In this document: one piece after another, positions 1 to 5,653 of the stretch | Numbering within the stretch: position 1 is the first letter of the stretch | Layout of the letters: each line of letters starts with the position of its first letter | Source: Lachnospiraceae bacterium | Lineage (GTDB): Bacteria > Bacillota > Clostridia > Lachnospirales > Lachnospiraceae | Direction of reading: 5' to 3' | NCBI GenBank assembly: GCA_017476305.1 | Contig: JAFVAA010000545.1 | Coordinates: 1-8,274, forward strand | DNA length: 8,274 bases | Made by a program: the position numbers and the translations under genes | Notes under the pieces: generated by a model | Databases searched by the model: none | Seen by the model: the letters and a program-made list of their open reading frames with translations, nothing else | What the model was told of the DNA's origin: nothing

Positions 1-4
1 CGGT

Positions 5-382
5 ATGAAGGTGGCAATAGAAGAATTATCGAAGATTGAAATTATTACGAAGGAAGCAAAGGTAGCAGAGCTTACGAAAGAGTTCGGAAAGTTTGGGATT
101 ACCGGAATGACCATTTATGATGCAAAGGGCTGTGGGGTGCAGTTAGGAACGAAGGAATACGAAGTGGAGAAAAATGAAGAACCCCAGCTTTTAAGTAAAC
201 AGGTTGTAATGGTGGTGCTTCCTTCCGCAGAGGTAGATGCTTTCCTTGATTTTGTGGAAAAGCAGCTCTATACCGGGCACATAGGGGATGGAAAAATTTT
301 CGTCACTCCGGTGACAAATGCCGTTCGTGTACGTACCGGGGAAGAGGGGATGGATGCCCTGAAGGAAGGGGAACTGGACTAG
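5..382 (+). CDS. PII family nitrogen regulatory protein (GlnB/GlnK-like), 5' end possibly outside window
   Basis: PII proteins are trimeric sensors of ATP/ADP and 2-oxoglutarate that bind and control transporters and enzymes of nitrogen metabolism. Aligned by eye with E. coli GlnB the match is gap-free with an offset of 7: GITGMT (31-36), Gln46 (=Gln39), Lys65 (=Lys58), the nucleotide-binding B-loop TGHIGDGKIF (90-99, Lys97=Lys90) and the C-loop VRVRTGEE (107-114, Arg108 and Arg110). Ligand-binding residues therefore look intact. The T-loop differs: the position of uridylylated Tyr51 is Glu58, so control by GlnD-type uridylylation is unlikely. The first seven residues extend beyond the usual PII N-terminus, and only 4 bases precede the ATG, so no ribosome site is visible. 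The real start may lie upstream, for example as the C-terminal part of an ammonium transporter-PII fusion. A permease gene follows closely, suggesting a shared operon. Family assignment is secure; partner and start are not. Confidence 0.9.
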   Translation: MKVAIEELSKIEIITKEAKVAELTKEFGKFGITGMTIYDAKGCGVQLGTKEYEVEKNEEPQLLSKQVVMVVLPSAEVDAFLDFVEKQLYTGHIGDGKIFVTPVTNAVRVRTGEEGMDALKEGELD

Positions 383-430
383 GAGAATAAAAAGGAATGA
401 CGAAAAATGAGAAAAAGTATTTGGGGAGAA

Positions 431-436
431 AGGAGG
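431..436 (+). promoter_or_regulatory. Ribosome binding site deciding the permease start
   Basis: A perfect AGGAGG lies 5 nt before the ATG at 442. The alternative in-frame ATG at 397 has only AAAGG 1 nt away or AGGAG 11 nt away. The 442 start is therefore preferred, and it places the protein start just before the first membrane segment. Confidence 0.7.
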
Positions 437-441
437 CTTTT

Positions 442-1881
442 ATGAAGGAAAAGAAATTAGGTCTGGGCAGTGTGATTGCGACAGGTGTGGGACTCGTCGT
501 GGCATCGAGCTGTCTTTTATCCATCGGGATCGGAACCTCTGCTATCGGGATTACCTTTATCATTTCGATGGTGGTGGCATGTATCTTAAATATCGTGACA
601 CTGCTTTCCATTGCAGAGCTCAATGCACTCATGCCGGATCTGACAGGAGGTCTGGCGCAGTATTCACTAGCATGTGTAGGACCGTTTATCACGATCATTT
701 GTATGGTGGGTGGATATGCACTCTGTAACACGATTGCAGGTTCCGTAGAGGGGGCCATGTTTGGAAATACGATTGCCAGTCTGCTTCCGGGCGTATCTGT
801 TCCGGGATGGGTGTATTGTGTGATTTTAGTCGTGCTTCTGATGATTGCGAATCTCAATGGTGTAGATGTTTTTATCAAGATTCAGGATTTTGTGGCATAT
901 GCACTGATTGCTTCTTTAGTCATCATGGGTGTGATGGGGGCTTTGGGAATTGGAACCGGTGAGATTGTGGAGCAGCCGGCAGTGATTGCTTCGGATTTTT
1001 CCAGTATTACGGGGCTGTGCGGTCTGGCATTTTTCCTCTTTATCGGTGGAGAGTATGTCGTACCACTCACCAAGGAGGTAAAAAATGCAAAGCGGGATAT
1101 TCCTCTGGGAATGATTTTAAGTATGCTTATCATTTTAGCAATGCAGATTTTTCTGACACTTGGATTTAAAAATTATACCTCATGGGAGGAGCTTGGTGCG
1201 AGTACGACACCGCATATCCTGTTTGGAAGGATGCTCTTAGGATCCTTTGGCAGATACTGGATGGTCATCGTATCCCTGCTTGCCGTAATCAGTTCGGTTA
1301 ATACTGTGATGTCTTCTCTTTCGTACATACTTTTGGGAATGGCAAAGATTGGACTTTTACCATCTGTTTTTAATAAGACGAATAAGAAAAATGCACCATA
1401 TGTCGGAATTATTTTTGAAGCGGCAGCGTTCTGCATCATCAATATTACAGGGCTTTCCACTACGGATTCACTATCCTTTTTGATTTCCGTTCTGGCAATT
1501 TTATGGATGCTTAGCTATGTGGTTTCGAATTTAAATGTGCTTCTTCTTAGAAAGCGACTGCCGAATGCGCCCAGAAACTTTAAGGTACCGTTAGGACCGG
1601 TGTTTCCAGTGGTCGGAATTTTTGGAACAATCTGGATGATTTATAACATTGATCCGGACCTTTCCGTGAAGCTTTCGCTTTATAAGGTTTGTGGGGTTAT
1701 TATTTTGGCACTTACGCTTTATGCATTTTTCTGGTTGAAATTTCAGGTGAAAAGACCATTTTTCAAACCGTATCCGGTAAAAGAGGTGATGGCAATGGAA
1801 AATGAGCTTTATGAGAAATATCACAGACCAAAAAAGAAAAAGGAAAGCGGAAGTGAAAGGGAACAGTCACGGGCAAGCTGA
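442..1881 (+). CDS. APC superfamily amino acid permease
   Basis: Predicted inner-membrane secondary transporter of the amino acid-polyamine-organocation (APC) superfamily; substrate unknown. From the 442 start it is 479 residues, normal for the family. Hydrophobic segments occur along almost the whole length, consistent with about 12 membrane spans. Segment 1 is Gly/Ser-rich (GLGSVIATGVGL, residues 7-18), the place where this fold unwinds to bind substrate. A later segment with FIGGEYVVPL followed by TKEVKNAKRDIPLG matches the signature loop of family members (usual form EEVKNPKRDIP). The C-terminal tail is charged and lysine-rich and is probably cytoplasmic. A start at 397 would add 15 residues but has a poorer ribosome site. 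The gene begins 59 nt after the PII gene (14 nt from the alternative start), so co-transcription is likely, and PII control of this transporter is a reasonable but untested idea. The 3' gap of 172 nt leaves its link to the next gene uncertain. Confidence 0.88.
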   Translation: MKEKKLGLGSVIATGVGLVVASSCLLSIGIGTSAIGITFIISMVVACILNIVTLLSIAELNALMPDLTGGLAQYSLACVGPFITIICMVGGYALCNTIAGSVEGAMFGNTIASLLPGVSVPGWVYCVILVVLLMIANLNGVDVFIKIQDFVAYALIASLVIMGVMGALGIGTGEIVEQPAVIASDFSSITGLCGLAFFLFIGGEYVVPLTKEVKNAKRDIPLGMILSMLIILAMQIFLTLGFKNYTSWEELGASTTPHILFGRMLLGSFGRYWMVIVSLLAVISSVNTVMSSLSYILLGMAKIGLLPSVFNKTNKKNAPYVGIIFEAAAFCIINITGLSTTDSLSFLISVLAILWMLSYVVSNLNVLLLRKRLPNAPRNFKVPLGPVFPVVGIFGTIWMIYNIDPDLSVKLSLYKVCGVIILALTLYAFFWLKFQVKRPFFKPYPVKEVMAMENELYEKYHRPKKKKESGSEREQSRAS

Positions 1882-2040
1882 TTGTTTGGAAAAGTCAGTA
1901 TGGTTTTTGGCAAGTAATGCCGGGACTGCAGGTGCGCTAGTGGAATACATAAGCTGCAAAAACAGTGATTTGGAATGATAAAGACTGTGCAGTGGATGAT
2001 TCTGTCAATGGGGAATTTAAATTAAAAAAAATAGAAAAAT
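1882..2040. other. Intergenic stretch without recognised content
   Basis: No open frame with a ribosome site, no strong hairpin and no convincing -35/-10 pair was found between the permease stop and the ribosome site of the next gene. The 3' part (about 2010-2040) is very A-rich, as is common upstream of Clostridia start sites. Confidence 0.5.
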
Positions 2041-2045
2041 GGAGG
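2041..2045 (+). promoter_or_regulatory. Ribosome binding site deciding the start at 2054
   Basis: GGAGG sits 8 nt before ATG 2054. The upstream in-frame ATG at 2039 overlaps this site, and the one at 2048 is only 2 nt from it, so neither can use it. Confidence 0.8.
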
Positions 2046-2053
2046 AAATGATT

Positions 2054-3196
2054 ATGAGCGATACAAGAATTGATTTATTATATTTAAGTGAACCGGATAT
2101 GTTAAAGGCAGGTGTAAATGATGTGGTCGCCTGTACCGAGTGTATGGAGGAGCTTCTCATCACACTAGATAAGGGAGATTATATCATGGGTGGTGAAAAT
2201 GGAAATTCGCACGGAACCATGGTGACATTTCCGGATCATCCGGCATTTCCGAATATGCCGAAAAGCGGACCGGACAGAAGGTTTATGGCGATGCCTGCCT
2301 ATGTGGGCGGGGCGACGGCTATGGCAGGAATGAAATGGTATGGTTCCAATGTGGAAAACAGGGAAAAGGGACTTCCGAGGTCGATTCTCATGGTCATGCT
2401 CAATGATAAGGATACCGGAGCACCGTTGGCTCTGATGTCTGCGAATCTTTTATCGGCTTATCGTACATCGGGGATTCCGGGAGCGGGAGTTAAGAATCTG
2501 GCGGTGAAAAACGCAAAGGTACTTGGTATCGTGGGACCCGGTGTGATCAATATCACTGCCATTGAAACATTTGCAGCGCTGCGTCCGACACTGGATACTT
2601 TGAAAATAAAGGGGCGTGGAAAAGCATCGATTGACCGGTGCATCGCATTTGTAAAGGAGCATCTGCCACAGTTTAAGACGATTACGGTAGTAGACACGTT
2701 AGAGGAATGTGTGAGGGATTCGGATATCTTAAGTTTTGCCACTTCGACCTCTATAGGAATGGATAGAAGCCAGTATCCGTTTATTGATGAAAGCTGGATT
2801 AAGCCGGGTGCACTTTTCTGTATTCCGGGTTCCGGAGATTTTTCAGATGAATATATCTGCAGTGGGAAGGCAAAGCTCGTCTGCGATAATATCAAGCTCT
2901 ATGAGGCATGGGCAGAGGAATATCCGTATCCGACCTATAACACGATTTATATTCCGGGTTCTCTGTGGCTGGATCTCGTGCATGACGGAAAGCTGTCAAA
3001 GGATAAAATTATCAATCTGGGAGCAATCTTAGCGGGAAAACAGCCGGGACGTACTTCTGATGATGAAGTAATCATCTATTCTGTGGGCGGTATGCCTGTC
3101 GAGGATGTAGCATGGGGAAAGAAATGCTATGAAAAGGCACTGGAGTTAGGAATCGGGACGAAGCTGAATCTGTGGGAGAAACCGTATCTGTTTTAA
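2054..3196 (+). CDS. Ornithine cyclodeaminase/mu-crystallin family protein (annotated in relatives as tyramine oxidase subunit B)
   Basis: NAD(P)-dependent oxidoreductase/deaminase fold whose members include ornithine and lysine cyclodeaminase, alanine dehydrogenase and ketimine reductases. Length from the 2054 start is 380 residues. The N-terminal part carries the substrate-pocket pattern: MKWYGSN with Lys94, GLPRS (106-110), a lipid-like run of small residues to SAYRTSG with Arg137. A Rossmann nucleotide-binding glycine motif follows at G158-I-V-G161-P-G163. The C-terminus ends with the typical GGMPVEDVAWG and ELGIGTKL segments. From memory, close Clostridia relatives carry the product name tyramine oxidase subunit B. 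Nothing in this window corresponds to a catalytic amine oxidase partner, so I do not endorse that function. The substrate could be ornithine, another amino acid or an imino acid. It follows the permease at 172 nt in the same direction, so uptake and turnover of one amine or amino acid is a plausible joint role (inference). Confidence 0.82.
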   Translation: MSDTRIDLLYLSEPDMLKAGVNDVVACTECMEELLITLDKGDYIMGGENGNSHGTMVTFPDHPAFPNMPKSGPDRRFMAMPAYVGGATAMAGMKWYGSNVENREKGLPRSILMVMLNDKDTGAPLALMSANLLSAYRTSGIPGAGVKNLAVKNAKVLGIVGPGVINITAIETFAALRPTLDTLKIKGRGKASIDRCIAFVKEHLPQFKTITVVDTLEECVRDSDILSFATSTSIGMDRSQYPFIDESWIKPGALFCIPGSGDFSDEYICSGKAKLVCDNIKLYEAWAEEYPYPTYNTIYIPGSLWLDLVHDGKLSKDKIINLGAILAGKQPGRTSDDEVIIYSVGGMPVEDVAWGKKCYEKALELGIGTKLNLWEKPYLF

Positions 3197-3243
3197 ATTT
3201 TATGTACGGAATTTCCGGTTGCAAAAAATGGAGTATTTTCGGC

Positions 3244-3271
3244 TTGATAAAGTGAACCTGAAAAATATATT
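3244..3271 (+). promoter_or_regulatory. Promoter for the aldo/keto reductase
   Basis: TTGATA (3244-3249) and TATATT (3266-3271) are separated by 16 nt; each matches the sigma-A consensus at 5 of 6 positions. Transcription would start near 3278 and give a leader of about 74 nt containing the paired hairpins at 3289-3330. Confidence 0.55.
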
Positions 3272-3288
3272 TGAAAACAAGGACTTTT

Positions 3289-3330
3289 GGGAAAGGGCAG
3301 GTATGTATGGAAAAGAACCTGCTCTTTTCC
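3289..3330 (+). promoter_or_regulatory. Leader with two mutually exclusive hairpins
   Basis: Structure A pairs 3289-3302 with 3317-3330 (14 bp including two G-U pairs, 14-nt loop). Structure B pairs 3309-3316 with 3323-3330 (GGAAAAGA with TCTTTTCC, 8 bp, 6-nt loop). Both use 3323-3330, so only one can form at a time. No T-run follows the stem (next bases TGTATATGG), so it is not a standard intrinsic terminator. The ribosome site at 3338-3342 begins 7 nt after the stem and remains unpaired in both structures. It could be a weak terminator for the upstream gene or a regulatory leader. Confidence 0.45.
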
Positions 3331-3337
3331 TGTATAT

Positions 3338-3342
3338 GGAGG
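3338..3342 (+). promoter_or_regulatory. Ribosome binding site deciding the start at 3352
   Basis: GGAGG lies 9 nt before ATG 3352. An upstream in-frame ATG at 3271 sits inside the predicted -10 box, has no ribosome site and would add 27 residues unlike the family. Confidence 0.8.
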
Positions 3343-3351
3343 TGCGTGTTT

Positions 3352-4509
3352 ATGAAAAAGCTGGGTTTTGGTTTGATGAGACTCCCACATCCGGATCCGG
3401 ATGACTGGTCAAGAGTGGATATGGAGCAGGTGAAGCAGATGGTGGATGCTTATATGGCAGCAGGCTTTTCCTATTTTGATACGGCTTATATTTATCACAG
3501 GGGACAGAGTGAGAAGGTGTTTGGAGAGCTGGTGGCTTCCAGATATCCCAGAGACCGGTTTGTACTTACGACGAAAATGCCTGTGTTTATGGCGATTCAG
3601 GAAGAGGATTATGAGCGGATTTTCGAAGAACAGCTTTCCTACTGTCAGGTGGAGTATTTTGATTATTATTTTTTACATGCGGTAGGCAAGGAAATTTATC
3701 CAAAAATAGTGGCACAAAAAGGCTTTGAATTTCTACTCATGAAAAAGAAAGAGGGAAAGACGAAGCATATCGGTTTTTCCTATCATGATGATGCCGAGAC
3801 ACTGGACCGGATTTTAACAGAGCATCCAGAAATAGAGGTGGTACAGCTGCAGCTCAATTATGTGGACTGGGATAGTGAAGGAATCCAGTCCGGTAAGTGC
3901 TATGAGGTCTGTGCGAAGCATCATGTCCAGGTGACTGTGATGGAGCCTCTGAAGGGAGGGGCATTAGTGAATCTGCCGGAGGCAGCAAGGGAGGTTTTTT
4001 TGAAGGAAGACAAGGAGGCTTCCATGGCTTCCTGGGGAATCCGGTTTGCAGCTTCCTTCGAGCATGTCATGGTGGTACTAAGCGGTATGAGCACGCTGGA
4101 GCAGCTTTTAGATAATATAAGCTATATGCAGGACTTTAAGCCGCTATCGGATCAGGAGCAGCTGGCAGTAAAAAAGACAGTACGCCTGATTCATGACAGT
4201 ATAGCGATTCCCTGTACAGCATGTAGGTATTGTACGGATGGATGTCCGAAGGGGATTGCGATTCCGGATTATTTTACGTTATTTAATCAGCAAAAGCAGT
4301 TTGGCTTTGCCATGGGACTAGACTTGACCTTTAAAAATCTGACTGCTTCTCATGGAAAACCATCGGATTGTATCCGGTGCAAAAAATGCGAAAAGCACTG
4401 TCCACAGCATTTAAGGATTACGAAGCATTTGCAGGATGTAGCGAAAGTATTTGAAAAGGAGCATTTTGACTATGCGCATTATGTGACGGAGGAGGAGAGG
4501 CATCGCTAG
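3352..4509 (+). CDS. Aldo/keto reductase with C-terminal dicluster 4Fe-4S domain
   Basis: Cytoplasmic oxidoreductase of the aldo/keto reductase superfamily, 385 residues. The TIM-barrel part starts with KLGFGLMRLP (3-12). The catalytic tetrad is visible: Asp43 and Tyr48 in FDTAYIY, Lys75 in TTKMP and His109 in FLHAV, at the spacing of typical AKRs (Asp50/Tyr55/Lys84/His117). The C-terminus holds two cysteine sets: C288-x2-C291-x2-C294-x3-C298-P and C340-x2-C343-x2-C346-x3-C350-P, the pattern of two 4Fe-4S clusters. This architecture is common in anaerobic Clostridia and suggests electron exchange through the clusters rather than, or besides, NAD(P)H. The natural substrate is unknown. It has its own promoter and structured leader and stands 155 nt after the previous gene. 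No convincing terminator follows. Family is certain, physiological role is not. Confidence 0.93.
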   Translation: MKKLGFGLMRLPHPDPDDWSRVDMEQVKQMVDAYMAAGFSYFDTAYIYHRGQSEKVFGELVASRYPRDRFVLTTKMPVFMAIQEEDYERIFEEQLSYCQVEYFDYYFLHAVGKEIYPKIVAQKGFEFLLMKKKEGKTKHIGFSYHDDAETLDRILTEHPEIEVVQLQLNYVDWDSEGIQSGKCYEVCAKHHVQVTVMEPLKGGALVNLPEAAREVFLKEDKEASMASWGIRFAASFEHVMVVLSGMSTLEQLLDNISYMQDFKPLSDQEQLAVKKTVRLIHDSIAIPCTACRYCTDGCPKGIAIPDYFTLFNQQKQFGFAMGLDLTFKNLTASHGKPSDCIRCKKCEKHCPQHLRITKHLQDVAKVFEKEHFDYAHYVTEEERHR

Positions 4510-4569
4510 GGATGGAGCCTTTACCTTTTTGTGTTTATAAAAAAGGCACTGTCGAAAAGCTGTTTTTTC

Positions 4570-4597
4570 TTGATAAATGTTATGAAAATAGTATAAT
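4570..4597 (+). promoter_or_regulatory. Promoter of the retropepsin-like two-gene unit
   Basis: TTGATA (4570-4575) and a perfect TATAAT (4592-4597) are 16 nt apart. The predicted start near 4604 leaves a leader of about 86 nt before ATG 4690. A second TATAAT occurs at 4616-4621 but has no suitably spaced -35. Confidence 0.65.
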
Positions 4598-4689
4598 GGT
4601 TGATATAGGCAGTATTATAATTTGCACAGATGAAATGGATGATTCGAAGAATCAATTACAGAAAAAAGATTTGTTGGAGGTGAAAATCT

Positions 4690-4944
4690 ATGATTACTTA
4701 CGAAGATAAGATATTTGATTCGTGGCAGGATGTAGTGAAACAGTATCCGGCAATGTGGGTAGTATTTGATAAGGTAGATTTTGACGGTGCAAAGGTTCAT
4801 TCCGGACATATATGTGGAATACTGCCAGATGAGAAGATTATAGATTTTAGGCATAAACATTATGGAGAGATAGAACTTTCTTTGAGAACAACGGAAACAA
4901 TAGGTATGGGAGGATATATACATGGTGAAATTATTAACATTTAA
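4690..4944 (+). CDS. Small protein of unknown function, first gene of retropepsin-like pair
   Basis: I do not recognise this 84-residue protein. It starts well: GGAGG at 4676-4680, 9 nt before ATG 4690, and a strong promoter upstream at 4570-4597. The sequence is soluble and acidic overall, without a signal peptide, membrane segment or cysteine pair. Visible blocks are SWQDVVKQYP (11-20), WVVFDKVDFDGAKV (23-36), ILPDEKIIDF (44-53) and a C-terminal RTTETIGMGGY stretch (66-76). The alternating pattern suggests a small alpha/beta domain. Its last 23 nt overlap the start of the retropepsin-like gene in another frame, so the two are probably translationally coupled and may act together, for instance as protease partner, substrate or inhibitor (inference only). 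The region is more A+T-rich than the genes to its left: 21 G/C of 60 in 4801-4860 against 34 of 60 in 2281-2340. Confidence 0.75.
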   Translation: MITYEDKIFDSWQDVVKQYPAMWVVFDKVDFDGAKVHSGHICGILPDEKIIDFRHKHYGEIELSLRTTETIGMGGYIHGEIINI

Positions 4945-5413
4945 GATGCTCTCCGGCTATACAAGACCAGTGGTTTCTATCGCTAAGGATGTTACTTGTT
5001 TGATTGATACAGGAGCAGATACACCTGTATGGACACAAGGAAGAGAGACTCTTAATGATGTATTTGAAGCTGAACGGGTTGAAGGGAAAAAATTTATACT
5101 TTCAGGTTTTGGAAAGGAGCCGGAAATTGTAGATGTATATAATATTTCTAATGTAGTCCTAAATGATAATAATGGGGAGCGATTAATTTTCAAAAATATG
5201 ACCGTTGCCTGTACAATAAGACCAAATATGGTAGCACATCTGATTCTGCCGGCTACAGCGTTCAGTCATATGAATTATACTATACGCAATGTGGGAGTTG
5301 AGTCCCCTGTTATTGAAATAGAATGTAGTAAAGATGTGTATTTTGTAAATCCTGTTTATAGTACTTTGGATGATAAATTTGTAGAGCGGGTATATTCATT
5401 TACAAACGGATAG
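4922..5413 (+). CDS. Retropepsin-like aspartic protease family protein
   Basis: Small, 163 residues, about the size of a single retropepsin domain plus extensions. It carries the hallmark hydrophobic-Asp-Thr-Gly-Ala motif, CLIDTGADTPVW (26-37), with Asp29 as predicted catalytic residue. A Gly-rich turn LSGFGKEP (60-67) lies where the substrate-covering flap is expected. HLILPATAFSHMNYTI (106-121) resembles the late hydrophobic strand and helix that carry an ILG-type motif in retropepsins, but here the glycine is replaced by proline. Such proteins have one half-site, so activity would require a homodimer. There is no signal peptide or membrane anchor, so it should be cytoplasmic. GGGAGG at 4908-4913 lies 8 nt before the ATG, inside the upstream gene, and the two genes overlap by 23 nt. 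Base composition is A+T-rich (18 G/C of 60 in 5161-5220). No gag/pol or other retroelement genes are adjacent. Proteolytic activity is inferred from the motif only. Confidence 0.78.
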   Translation: MVKLLTFKMLSGYTRPVVSIAKDVTCLIDTGADTPVWTQGRETLNDVFEAERVEGKKFILSGFGKEPEIVDVYNISNVVLNDNNGERLIFKNMTVACTIRPNMVAHLILPATAFSHMNYTIRNVGVESPVIEIECSKDVYFVNPVYSTLDDKFVERVYSFTNG

Positions 5414-5482
5414 AAGGACAGGAGAAGTTTGGTTATAGGAGACAGCTTTTCCATTTAGAAGGCAAAGGCATGCTGATAACTA

Positions 5483-5491
5483 TGATATAAT
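5483..5491 (+). promoter_or_regulatory. Extended -10 promoter, possibly of a small RNA
   Basis: TGATATAAT is a perfect TGn plus TATAAT extended -10 element. No good -35 is seen 16-18 nt upstream. Transcription would start near 5498 and run through three hairpins. The 3' base of the -10 also belongs to the outer stem of the first hairpin. Confidence 0.4.
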
Positions 5492-5528
5492 AAAATCACA
5501 TCGCACCTTTGGTGCTTTAGCGATTTTA
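5491..5528 (+). terminator. Hairpin 1 after the retropepsin gene, possible terminator
   Basis: TAAAATC (5491-5497) pairs with GATTTTA (5522-5528), and GCACC (5503-5507) pairs with GGTGC (5511-5515) around a TTT loop; the part between is unpaired. An alternative pairs ATCGC (5500-5504) with GCGAT (5520-5524), followed by TTTATATT, which resembles a weak intrinsic terminator about 90 nt after the retropepsin stop. Confidence 0.4.
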
Positions 5529-5533
5529 TATTG

Positions 5534-5558
5534 GGAGTTTGCAAAACCGGCAAACTCC
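5534..5558 (+). repeat. Hairpin 2, perfect 9-bp inverted repeat
   Basis: GGAGTTTGC (5534-5542) and GCAAACTCC (5550-5558) are exact reverse complements with a 7-nt loop. No T-run follows, so this is not a terminator by itself. Confidence 0.6.
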
Positions 5559-5561
5559 ATT

Positions 5562-5586
5562 ATGTCCAGAAAACATGGACATTTTT
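5562..5586 (+). terminator. Hairpin 3 with short T-run, probable terminator
   Basis: ATGTCCA (5562-5568) and TGGACAT (5576-5582) form a perfect 7-bp stem with a 7-nt loop. The stem runs into T5 (5582-5586). It is modest in G+C but has the intrinsic terminator form and lies directly before the promoter of the next gene. Confidence 0.5.
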
Positions 5587-5587
5587 A

Positions 5588-5596
5588 TGGTATAAT
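5588..5596 (+). promoter_or_regulatory. Extended -10 promoter of the YyaL-type gene
   Basis: TGGTATAAT is a perfect TGn-TATAAT element. No good -35 exists at the usual distance, where hairpin 3 lies. The predicted start near 5603 gives a leader of about 50 nt to ATG 5654. Confidence 0.55.
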
Positions 5597-5653
5597 GCAA
5601 GTTCCGGGCGGGCATATTATAAAAGACTGTAAAAACGATAGGGAGAAGCTTGC

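Larger units (their letters stand above)
5498..5587 (+). ncRNA. Candidate structured small RNA
   Basis: The roughly 90-nt interval begins a few bases after an extended -10 element, contains three hairpins in a row and ends with a hairpin followed by T5. That arrangement fits a small transcript. No match to a known RNA family was recognised, and the same structures could simply be back-to-back terminators. Confidence 0.25.

Noticed and set aside
303..878. Minus-strand 191-codon open frame
   Set aside because: It lies opposite the well-supported PII and permease genes, has no ribosome site and no family resemblance. Long antisense frames are expected opposite such genes.
3201..3215. Small palindrome around CGGAATTTCCG after the cyclodeaminase-family gene
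   Set aside because: A 5-bp stem with a single-base loop cannot form a stable hairpin, and no T-run follows.
3219..3404. 61-codon open frame overlapping the reductase start
   Set aside because: It runs through the promoter and hairpin leader into the reductase in another frame, without a ribosome site. It is a shadow.
4524..4568. Possible terminator after the aldo/keto reductase (CCTTTTT with AAAAAGG, then T6 at 4563-4568)
   Set aside because: The stem is A/T-only apart from two pairs, and the T6 run is not adjacent to it. It looks at most like a decayed terminator, so I do not annotate it.
4512..4709. Open frame of 65 codons starting just after the aldo/keto reductase stop
   Set aside because: It overlaps the predicted promoter (4570-4597) and the ribosome site and start of the next gene. 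Its product shows no recognisable domain, and base usage is non-coding in character.
4615..4923. Minus-strand 102-codon open frame opposite the small unknown gene
   Set aside because: The plus-strand gene has a promoter, ribosome site and coupled partner; the minus frame has none of these.
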